Source: a virus
Length of the DNA stretch: 23,520 nucleotides
IMG/VR virus record: IMGVR_UViG_3300046804_002198
Coordinates: 1 to 23,520 of that record
Direction: 5' to 3' (one strand)
Below, in pieces: positions 5,846-12,250 of the stretch. Within the stretch, counting starts at the first letter, position 1, and every line of letters starts with the position of its first letter. The notes beneath the pieces are model-generated. The model did no database searches and was not told where the DNA came from. It saw only the letters and a program-made list of their open reading frames with translations. A program made the translations under genes and the position numbers.

Positions 5846-6045
5846 TGAACACGCTAGACGCAATTGAAATCATCGAAGGCGAGGCAGGCCCAGTTGACTT
5901 CGAAACCGTCATTGAGGCTTGGCAGGCCTTGATCGACACGGGCCTCGTATGGCGCTTGCAGGGCCGCTACGGCCGCATGGCGCACAACTTGATCGTCGAG
6001 GGCGTTTGCCAGCCGCCGAGCGGTGAACAGATAAATTTGCAGTAA
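5845..6045 (+). CDS. small phage protein, second tandem paralogue (DUF7417-like)
   Basis: A 66-residue protein starting in the TAATG overlap (5843-5847) with AAGGAGG upstream. It keeps the family pattern AWQALIDTGLVWRLQGRYGR and AHNLIVEGVC better than the upstream copy. The tail QPPSGEQINLQ is unrelated to its partner. Function unknown; the family is recognised as common in phages, not by role. Confidence 0.8.
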   Translation: MNTLDAIEIIEGEAGPVDFETVIEAWQALIDTGLVWRLQGRYGRMAHNLIVEGVCQPPSGEQINLQ

Positions 6046-6058
6046 AGGAGATTGAAAA

Positions 6059-6301
6059 ATGAGCTATCACCATTGGATGAAAGAGCTGACGATTTCGACC
6101 CAGAACGGCGCTGGGTTTCGTGTAAAAATAGACTATGAGAGCCCCTCGGTAAAAAGCTTTTCCATGGAAGCCTTGGTCGATATTGGAGACAAAACAAAAT
6201 GGAAACCTGTGGCTGGCATTACGAGCTTTGATGCCGAGCAACTGGCCGAATTTTTTACCCTTTTAAAAGGTTTTCTTGAATACAAAGAAAATGAGGAGTG
6301 A
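6059..6301 (+). CDS. small hypothetical protein
   Basis: An 80-residue protein with an excellent site, AAAGGAGATTG, 13 bases after the previous stop. It starts MSYHHWMKELTIS, has a central amphipathic beta region (GFRVKIDYESPSVKSFSMEA) and a C-terminal helix (FDAEQLAEFFTLLKGFLEYK). It is the last gene of the unit that begins at 4885. No family recognised. Confidence 0.7.
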   Translation: MSYHHWMKELTISTQNGAGFRVKIDYESPSVKSFSMEALVDIGDKTKWKPVAGITSFDAEQLAEFFTLLKGFLEYKENEE

Positions 6302-6310
6302 CTGCAATTT

Positions 6311-6394
6311 TCTGCTTGCACTGGGTTGCGATTCGTGAGACAAGGATCGGGCAGGGCGCTGGTGCCCTCTAGATGTTAAACAGGAGATTTTAAA
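6311..6394 (+). promoter_or_regulatory. leader cassette copy D
   Basis: TCTGCTTGCACTGGG gives TTGCAC at 6316-6321. A short hairpin GGGC-GCTGGT-GCCC lies at 6354-6367, then CTCTAGATG and the site ACAGGAGATTTT before the ATG at 6395. It is nearly identical to copy C over the first 11 bases, but has no clear -10 box. Confidence 0.55.
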
Positions 6395-6710
6395 ATGACA
6401 AAGATTAAATCCGTCACCAACTGGCCCCGCTTCCGAGATTATCCCTAATTGCCCGGGCTTTTATGTTTCTGCTACCACCCATAAGGGTGTGGTGTTCCTT
6501 CACAAACGCATTGATCTCACCTTCGCTCAGTGCGAGCGTCTGGCAGAGCGTGTTCGAGCAGTCGGCGAGATCAACGAGGACAACTGGTATTTTTCGCGCA
6601 CGGTCTACGGATCGGAGGCATACGAAGAAGAAGTCTCAGAAGTTGCCTTTATTCTAGGCGGCGGAGGACGAGAAGAAGATCTCCCAGACTATCTTCGTTC
6701 TCTTGCCTGA
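6395..6710 (+). CDS. small phage protein split by a CCC-TAA +1 frameshift
   Basis: The first frame reads MTKIKSVTNWPRFRDYP and stops at TAA 6446-6448. Shifting by one base within CCC-T (6443-6446) continues as NCPGFYVSATTHKGVVFLHK, then RIDLTFAQCERLAERVRAV, to the stop at 6710, giving a joined 104-residue product. The second part alone has only a GTG start (6489) with no good ribosome binding site, while the first part has leader cassette D and a strong site. The join is natural ('DYPNCPGFYV'). Three explanations remain: programmed +1 slippage at the 'shifty' CCC UAA, a sequencing or assembly error, or a broken gene. Function unknown. Confidence 0.6.
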
Positions 6711-6717
6711 TTAACTA

Positions 6718-6733
6718 GGGGGCTTCGGCCCCC
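6718..6733 (+). terminator. TTCG hairpin, weak terminator or leader hairpin
   Basis: GGGGGC-TTCG-GCCCCC forms a 6-bp stem. Only four T residues follow, after a 7-base gap (ACCCACC), so termination would be partial. The hairpin could equally serve as the leader structure for the gene at 6761, since TTAGATTGGAGATAG follows as in the leader cassettes. Confidence 0.6.
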
Positions 6734-6760
6734 ACCCACCTTTTAGATTGGAGATAGAAA

Positions 6761-7045
6761 ATGCAGACCGTAACCGTAAAAAACCCCTTCGTCGGCAAAG
6801 AGATCTACGGACCCCTCGCGGACTATCGCGACACCATCACGTTCGAGATCTGCTACCCCGGCTTTCGGAGCGACCCCAACGCGCCCTATGCCGTTATGCA
6901 AGAAGAAAACTTCGAAGACCCGCTCGATGTCTTCGGTGTCATGATCTGGGGCCCGACCCCTGAGCGCGCTGCACAGCGTTATGTCGATTACATCAGAGAA
7001 GCCTACGAGGCTTACTATGACGAGCATGGTCGGGTGGCGGCATGA
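6761..7045 (+). CDS. hypothetical protein
   Basis: A 94-residue acidic protein with a TTGGAGATAG site. It reads MQTVTVKNPFVGKEIYGPLA, then YRDTITFEICYPGF, then VFGVMIWGPTPERAAQRYVD and ends with a Tyr/Glu-rich helix (YIREAYEAYYDEHG). No catalytic or membrane motif is visible. It is joined to the next gene by ATGA (7042-7045). Function unknown. Confidence 0.7.
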   Translation: MQTVTVKNPFVGKEIYGPLADYRDTITFEICYPGFRSDPNAPYAVMQEENFEDPLDVFGVMIWGPTPERAAQRYVDYIREAYEAYYDEHGRVAA

Positions 7046-7257
7046 GGATCGGGCGCACAGTCAGAATCGATGAGGATGCGGATGGGATCTGGATCCTCAA
7101 AGAAGACGACCAAGGGGAACGGTGGAGTTCGCTTATAATGACCGCAGGAGACCTCCATCGCGAGGGGAAAGTGTTTGTGGCGCGTACGCAGAGATGGGCG
7201 CTCAGGCCGTCCTATGGCGGCTCTGTTGAAGATTTTGTAAGGGAGATGTTCGGTTGA
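7042..7257 (+). CDS. small hypothetical protein
   Basis: A 71-residue protein starting in the ATGA overlap with the previous gene, so probably translated by re-initiation. It begins with a beta-rich segment (RTVRIDEDADGIWILKEDD), then WSSLIMTAGDLHREGKVFVA, and ends RPSYGGSVEDFVREMFG. It is the last gene before the terminator at 7258-7277. No family recognised. Confidence 0.65.
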   Translation: MRIGRTVRIDEDADGIWILKEDDQGERWSSLIMTAGDLHREGKVFVARTQRWALRPSYGGSVEDFVREMFG

Positions 7258-7277
7258 GGGCCCTTCGGGGCCCTTTT
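7258..7277 (+). terminator. rho-independent terminator ending the accessory region
   Basis: GGGCCC-TTCG-GGGCCC is followed by four T residues and then ACTTAG. It comes immediately after the stop codon of the preceding gene (7255-7257). Confidence 0.85.
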
Positions 7278-7510
7278 ACTTAGATAGATAGTTTTTTTTG
7301 ATATTTTATAAGCCATTGAAATCATTACAGATATTAGGCTAGAATGGATAGTCTTAAGAGAGAGATATATAGAGATAGAAACAGAGACAATAATAGATAG
7401 AGATAGAGAGATAGACATGGAGACTGTTTTCAAACTAAAGAGAGAGAAGGTATATATATCTATATATATATCTATATATCTATAAAATATTATACAATAA
7501 AATCAAGCTC
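7278..7510. repeat. AT-rich low-complexity control region upstream of terS
   Basis: No gene is supported between 7278 and 7620. The first part has GATA-type repeats (GATAGATAG at 7283-7291) and a T8 run. About 7354-7412 is a C-poor AGATAG-type hexamer-like run. About 7450-7482 alternates TATATATATC, TATATATATATC and TATATATC, which on the opposite strand is again GATA-like, so the two halves could partly pair. Composition and position before the packaging genes fit a promoter region, an origin or a packaging site. None of these can be decided from sequence alone. Confidence 0.7.
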
Positions 7511-7519
7511 TTAGCCCTC

Positions 7520-7580
7520 GTTTTGGATAGTGGGTGTTTTGGATATCTAAAATATCTATTCGGCTATTTGCGCTTTGCGC
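7520..7580 (+). promoter_or_regulatory. operator-like repeats before terS
   Basis: The 10-mer GTTTTGGATA occurs at 7520-7529 and again at 7536-7545. The second copy runs into the inverted repeat GATAT-CTAAA-ATATC (7542-7556), and a small hairpin GCGC-TTT-GCGC lies at 7570-7580. Such phased repeats just upstream of the packaging operon could bind a regulator or TerS. No binding protein can be named. Confidence 0.4.
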
Positions 7581-7620
7581 GGAAAAGCACTATTTTCTGC
7601 TGGTGTTTGGAGGAATAGCC

Positions 7621-8100
7621 ATGCCTGCGGGCAGACCGTCGCTTTACAAGCCTGAATATTGCGAGACGATCATTGAGCTTGGCAAAGAGGGCAAGTCGAT
7701 GACTTCGATGGCCTTGGCTTGCAATGTCTCAAAGCAAACGATCTTGGATTGGGCTGCGGCCCACGAAGAATTTTCTGACGCCCTCACGCGCGCGAGAGCT
7801 TTGTCGCTCCAGTGGTGGGAAGATCAGGCGCAGATCGGGATCAAGGATCCAAAATTTAACGCGCAGATCTGGAAGATGATGGTGGGGTCTCAGCACCGAG
7901 AAGAGTACGGCGAGATGAAACGCGCCCTCGAGTTGACAGGCCCCAATGGCGGCCCCATCCAGACGCAGACGACCGTGCTCGATCCTGCAGCCATGGATCC
8001 TGATGCGCGTGATGCCCTGCGCTATGCGCTCACGGCCGCTGCCAGAGCCTCACAAAGCGACGACAAGCCGTTTGAGGATGACGACGAGGACAGCGAGTGA
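7621..8100 (+). CDS. terS: terminase small subunit
   Basis: A 159-residue protein with the strong site TTGGAGGAA before the ATG at 7621. An in-frame start at 7534 lacks such a site. The N-terminus MPAGRPSLYKPEYCETIIEL is the typical opening of this TerS family. Residues 26-46 (SMTSMALACNVSKQTILDW) form a helix-turn-helix that would bind the packaging site. A central helical part (about 50-105) would drive ring assembly. A variable segment follows, and the acidic tail DDDEDSE fits contact with TerL. Its stop overlaps the GTG start of TerL. Confidence 0.9.
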   Translation: MPAGRPSLYKPEYCETIIELGKEGKSMTSMALACNVSKQTILDWAAAHEEFSDALTRARALSLQWWEDQAQIGIKDPKFNAQIWKMMVGSQHREEYGEMKRALELTGPNGGPIQTQTTVLDPAAMDPDARDALRYALTAAARASQSDDKPFEDDDEDSE

Positions 8101-9722
8101 CAACCTACGTTCGAGCGCCTGACGGGTCTCTGATTGACGCAGAAGCGCAGGTCGTGGCCCTCGATCTTTATGACGCGCCTCGGTCTCTCGCAAAATTCAT
8201 CCAGCTCGCATGGCATGTGGTTGAGCCGGGGCAAGAATACGTCCACAACTGGCACATCGACCTGCTCTGCGCCCATCTGGAAGCCATCACAAAAGGCGTC
8301 ATGGTTGATGATGAGCGTTTCTACAACCGCCTGCTGATCAACGTGCCCCCGGGCGCAATGAAGTCCCTGATCACGAATGTGTTCTGGCCCGCATGGGAAT
8401 GGGGACCGCGGCGCATGCCATCGATGCGCTATGTCTGCGCGTCTCACTCGATGGATCTGGCCGTTCGCGATTCCACCAAGATGCGGCGGCTCATTCAGTC
8501 AGAATGGTATCAGGCTCGGTGGGGCGACATCGTCCAGCTTACGGGCGATCAGAACGCGAAGACCAAGTTTGAGAACACCAAGACGGGCTTCAGGCAGGCT
8601 GTGGCGGCTGGATCGATCACGGGTGCCCGCGGCGATCGGGTGATCATCGACGATCCCTTGTCGGTTGACGATGCCAACTCAGAGGCCGTGCGCGCGAGCG
8701 TGGCCGAGTGGTTCGAGCAGGCCGTGCCGACCCGTCTCAATAATCCCGACCGATCCGCCATCGTGGTGATCATGCAGCGCCTGCACGAAGAGGATCCTTC
8801 TGGAATCATTCTTGAAAAGCAGGCCGATGAATACGACCACATCATGATCCCGATGGAATACGACCCCGACCGCGCGACCCCGACCATGCTTGGCTGGGAG
8901 GATCCGCGCACCGAGCGTGGCGAGCTCTACTTCCCCGACCGTTTCCCGCGGCATGTCGTCGATCGCGACAAGAAGATCATGGGGAGCTATGCGGTCTCTG
9001 GTCAGTTTCAGCAGACACCGACCCCAGAGGATGGCGGCATCATCAAGCGTAATTGGTGGAAGCTTTGGGACGCTCCGCGCTTTCCTGACTTCGACAACAT
9101 TATCGCGGCCGTCGATACCGCCTACACCGAGAAGACCGAGAACGATTACAGCGCCATGACCGTCTGGGGCGTTTTTTCGGAAGATCCTGTTGCGGACGCA
9201 GCCAAAACAGGCGTTGGCTACGCAATTGAGCGCGTCTACAAGCAGCCGCACCCGAAGGCGATGCTGGTCTATGCATGGCAGGAAAGGCTTCAATTCGCGG
9301 ATTTGATGCAGAAGATTGCTGAAACCTGCGCCCGCTTTCCAATCAGCCGCGTTCTGATTGAAGACAAGGCGGCAGGCATTCCAGTCGCGACCGAGCTTCG
9401 TAGGATATACGCTAATAAAAAGTTTTCTGTTCAGCTCGACAATCCGGGGTCTCTTGACAAGGTTTCACGTCTTTACGCCGTCCAACATCTTTTCGAAGAA
9501 GGGCTCGTATATGCCCCCGACAAGAGCTGGGCGGACAATGTGATTGTCCAATGCCAGAAATTTCCGAAAGCCAAACACGACGACCTAGTGGACACGGTGA
9601 GTATGGCTATGCGATACTTACGGCGAACAAGCCTCATCCAACGGGCGGAAGAGGCGCAAGAGGAATATGATATTAGCCGCCAACATACGGGTGCTCCGCC
9701 CGCGCCGCTTTATGGGATTTAA
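8097..9722 (+). CDS. terL: terminase large subunit (ATPase/nuclease)
   Basis: A 541-residue protein, the usual length for TerL, starting at GTG in a GTGA overlap with terS. The packaging ATPase has a variant Walker A, VPPGAMKS (residues 83-90), and Walker B RVIIDDP (181-187). A coupling motif lies near 222-230 (IVVIMQRLH). The RNase H-like nuclease follows with Asp340 (AAVDTAYT), Glu422/Asp423 (LIEDKAAG) and Asp495/Asp496 (KHDDLVDT) as metal-binding acids. It translocates DNA into the prohead through the portal and cuts the concatemer. The Walker A lacks the canonical GK pair, as I recall for this TerL subfamily. Confidence 0.96.
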   Translation: MTTYVRAPDGSLIDAEAQVVALDLYDAPRSLAKFIQLAWHVVEPGQEYVHNWHIDLLCAHLEAITKGVMVDDERFYNRLLINVPPGAMKSLITNVFWPAWEWGPRRMPSMRYVCASHSMDLAVRDSTKMRRLIQSEWYQARWGDIVQLTGDQNAKTKFENTKTGFRQAVAAGSITGARGDRVIIDDPLSVDDANSEAVRASVAEWFEQAVPTRLNNPDRSAIVVIMQRLHEEDPSGIILEKQADEYDHIMIPMEYDPDRATPTMLGWEDPRTERGELYFPDRFPRHVVDRDKKIMGSYAVSGQFQQTPTPEDGGIIKRNWWKLWDAPRFPDFDNIIAAVDTAYTEKTENDYSAMTVWGVFSEDPVADAAKTGVGYAIERVYKQPHPKAMLVYAWQERLQFADLMQKIAETCARFPISRVLIEDKAAGIPVATELRRIYANKKFSVQLDNPGSLDKVSRLYAVQHLFEEGLVYAPDKSWADNVIVQCQKFPKAKHDDLVDTVSMAMRYLRRTSLIQRAEEAQEEYDISRQHTGAPPAPLYGI

Positions 9723-9725
9723 CCA

Positions 9726-12074
9726 ATGGCACTCGCCCCTCTCAATCTGCGTCAACAACAACCCGAGGAAGAGAAGCTCAATCTCGGTGACCTGATTATC
9801 GAAATGGCAGAAGACGGGCCACAAGAAGACCGAGACGATAAAGGCAACTTGCTCACGATTGAAGGCCCAGACGGGTCAATCACTCTTACGCTTGACGGCT
9901 CGCCATTGGAGAAGGCCGAAGGGTCTAGCCGCGCAGGATGGTTTGATAACCTCGTTGAAGATATTGATCAGATGGAGCTAGGCAGGATTGCGGATGATCT
10001 TCTAAAAGGGGTTGAGGATGATTTGCAATCACGAAAAGAATGGATTGAAGATCGAGCGCAAGGCATCAAGCTCCTCGGACTTAAACTTGAAGTGCCGGGA
10101 CTTGCTGGGGCAGCAGATGGAGCGCCCGTGGAAGGCATGTCGCGTATTCGACACCCGCTCTTGCTTGAAGCGGTGCTCCGCTTCCAAGCTAACGCAAGAA
10201 GCGAACTGCTCCCGACTGATGGGCCTTTAAAGATCCGCGAGGATAACAACAATGCTACCCTTGAGTCTGATCAGTTGGCTAATGATCTCGAAGACGATCT
10301 CAACCACTATCTTACCTCCACTGCAAAAGAGTATTACCCAGATACAGACCGCATGCTTCTCATGCTCGGTTTCGGAGGCACTGCGTTTAAAAAGATTTAC
10401 TTCTGCCCATTGCGTGGCAGGCCCGTAAGCGAAAGCGTCGATGCTGATGATCTTATTGTCAACAACTCGGCAACCGATCTTTCAAATGCAAAGCGCATCA
10501 CGCATCGCATTATGATGCGACCGTCAACTGTGAAGCGTATGCAGATCCTTGGTGTGTATCGTGATATTGATTTGTCAACGCCAAGGCAAACGACATTAGA
10601 CGCAGCACAACGCGCAAAGAACGAACAGCAAGGCATATCAAGCGAACAATCAAATCCAGAAGACCGTGATCGCGAGATCTATGAATGCTATTGCGAGTTG
10701 AACATTCAAGGGTTTGAACATAAGCGCAAAGGCAAAGAGACGGGGCTTGAGATCCCCTATCGCGTGACAATTGATGTGTCGTCTAGAGAGATCTTGTCAA
10801 TCGTGAGGAATTACGATGAAGACACAAAGGATCTGCCAGAAGCTCGACAGAATTTTGTCAAGTATACGTTTGTCCCCGGCATGGGTTTTTACGATATTGG
10901 TTTGCTTCACATTCTCGGCAACACCACCAACGCGCTCACAGCTGCGTGGCGTGAAATGCTCGATGCTGGGATGTATGCCAACTTCCCCGGCTTTTTGTAC
11001 GCAGACACGGGCGCTCGTCAAAACACGAACATCTTCCGTGTGCCGCCCGGTGGTGGCGCGCTTGTGAAGACAGGCGGCATGCCAATCAATCAAGCTGTGA
11101 TGCCGTTGCCATACAAAGACGTTGGCGGCGGTTTGATGAGCTTGACCGATAACATGGCGCAGACAGGCATGCGTATCGGTGGCACGGCCGAGATGGCTGT
11201 CGGCGAAGGCAGGCAAGACGCGCCTGTCGGCACAACGATTGCGTTGATTGATCAGGCGACAAAGGTCTTGAACAGCGTACACAAGCGCATGCATGCAGCG
11301 CAGGCAGAAGAGTTCCAGCTGCTTGTCAATTGTTTCCGCGAAAACCCTGAATCGTTCTGGCAGCAGAACCGCCGCCCTGCACGCCCATGGGATCAAGAAA
11401 CATTTTTGCGCGCGTTGAACCAAGTTGATCTTGTTCCGCAAGCTGATCCTAATACTGCGTCACAAACACAGCGCTTGATGAAAGTGGTTGGTTTAAAACA
11501 AATCCAAGCTTCAAATCCTTCAATGTATGATCCAGTTGCGATTGATACCGCGGCACTGAAGGCGATGGGCTGGTCGAACCCTGATCAGTTTATGATCCCG
11601 CCACAAGCACAAGGTCAAATGCCACCTGAAATGCAGCGTGCGATCGCAGAGTTACAGATCCGCAAACAGGAAGCTGACACGAAACAAATGTCGGCACAAG
11701 GCAAACTTGCTGTTGATCAAGCGAAGCTTCAAATTGATGCGGCAAAAGTCATGCAAGATAAAGAAATTGCGGGGATTGGTGGGCCGCAAGGGCCTGATCA
11801 ACATGAGAAACTTGCAAAAGTTGCCGATCTTCAAATCAAGAAGCAACTTGCAGATGCAAAGACCATGGATGCAAAAATAAAAGCAGCAGGTCTTGCTGCT
11901 GATATGCAAAAAGATGCGGCCGATAATGCAATGAAACAAGCAGAGATGATTGCGAAAGAGCGTATCCAGATGGTTGATCTTGCGCAGAACATCGCCGTGC
12001 ATCCTGAAAGCACAGGTATTGTGGAAGAGCTTTTAGGTAATGTTTTGCCAGCTATTACAGGAAGAAATCCATAA
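9726..12074 (+). CDS. portal protein, P22-like
   Basis: A 782-residue protein, in the size range of P22-like portals (about 725), directly after terL. An acidic N-terminal extension (about 1-80) precedes the core. The core includes HPLLLEAVLRFQANARSELL, the segment MLLMLGFGGTAFKKIYFCP, and FVPGMGFYDIGLLHILGNTT followed by NALTAAWREMLDAG. It also holds the RVPPGGGALVKTGG and GGTAEMAVGEGRQDAPVGTT stretches characteristic of this portal group. Residues about 635-745 are Gln/Lys/Ala-rich heptads, matching the C-terminal helical barrel. It forms the dodecameric DNA entry ring and docks TerL. The stop overlaps the next start (TAATG). Confidence 0.93.
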   Translation: MALAPLNLRQQQPEEEKLNLGDLIIEMAEDGPQEDRDDKGNLLTIEGPDGSITLTLDGSPLEKAEGSSRAGWFDNLVEDIDQMELGRIADDLLKGVEDDLQSRKEWIEDRAQGIKLLGLKLEVPGLAGAADGAPVEGMSRIRHPLLLEAVLRFQANARSELLPTDGPLKIREDNNNATLESDQLANDLEDDLNHYLTSTAKEYYPDTDRMLLMLGFGGTAFKKIYFCPLRGRPVSESVDADDLIVNNSATDLSNAKRITHRIMMRPSTVKRMQILGVYRDIDLSTPRQTTLDAAQRAKNEQQGISSEQSNPEDRDREIYECYCELNIQGFEHKRKGKETGLEIPYRVTIDVSSREILSIVRNYDEDTKDLPEARQNFVKYTFVPGMGFYDIGLLHILGNTTNALTAAWREMLDAGMYANFPGFLYADTGARQNTNIFRVPPGGGALVKTGGMPINQAVMPLPYKDVGGGLMSLTDNMAQTGMRIGGTAEMAVGEGRQDAPVGTTIALIDQATKVLNSVHKRMHAAQAEEFQLLVNCFRENPESFWQQNRRPARPWDQETFLRALNQVDLVPQADPNTASQTQRLMKVVGLKQIQASNPSMYDPVAIDTAALKAMGWSNPDQFMIPPQAQGQMPPEMQRAIAELQIRKQEADTKQMSAQGKLAVDQAKLQIDAAKVMQDKEIAGIGGPQGPDQHEKLAKVADLQIKKQLADAKTMDAKIKAAGLAADMQKDAADNAMKQAEMIAKERIQMVDLAQNIAVHPESTGIVEELLGNVLPAITGRNP

Positions 12075-12250
12075 TGATGGGCACGCGCGCAGTATTGAAG
12101 GGGGGCGCAGAGTTTGATGCGTTCAACCGCTATGCGCGCAGCTTGTATTGCTATCTGCACAACACAAAAGCATTGCGTAAGATCAAGCGCGGCTTCTGGA
12201 AGCGCCAACGGCTTGAGACCAAGATATCTTTGAGGAGCGAGATAGAATGA
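12074..12250 (+). CDS. 58-residue coupled gene between portal and polyvalent protein
   Basis: This short frame starts ATGATG in a TAATG overlap with the portal stop (12072-12076) and ends in an ATGA overlap with the next gene (12247-12250). It reads MMGTRAVLKGGAEFDAFNRY, then ARSLYCYLHNTKALRKIKRG, then FWKRQRLETKISLRSEIE. The pattern 'KGGAE.DA..R' followed by 'LRKIKR...KR.R' recalls a small basic protein that many phages carry near the portal and capsid genes. It is very basic (R/K-rich), so it may touch DNA or the portal barrel. The double overlap is the strongest evidence that it is real. Confidence 0.8.
   Translation: MMGTRAVLKGGAEFDAFNRYARSLYCYLHNTKALRKIKRGFWKRQRLETKISLRSEIE

Noticed and set aside
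7212-7433. Minus-strand Ser/Ile-rich frame across the AT-rich region
   Set aside because: It is a direct translation of GATA-like low-complexity DNA and runs over the terminator and the end of a + strand gene.
10797-11441. 214-codon minus-strand frame opposite the portal gene
   Set aside because: It is a shadow of a confidently identified portal gene and has no recognisable protein pattern.
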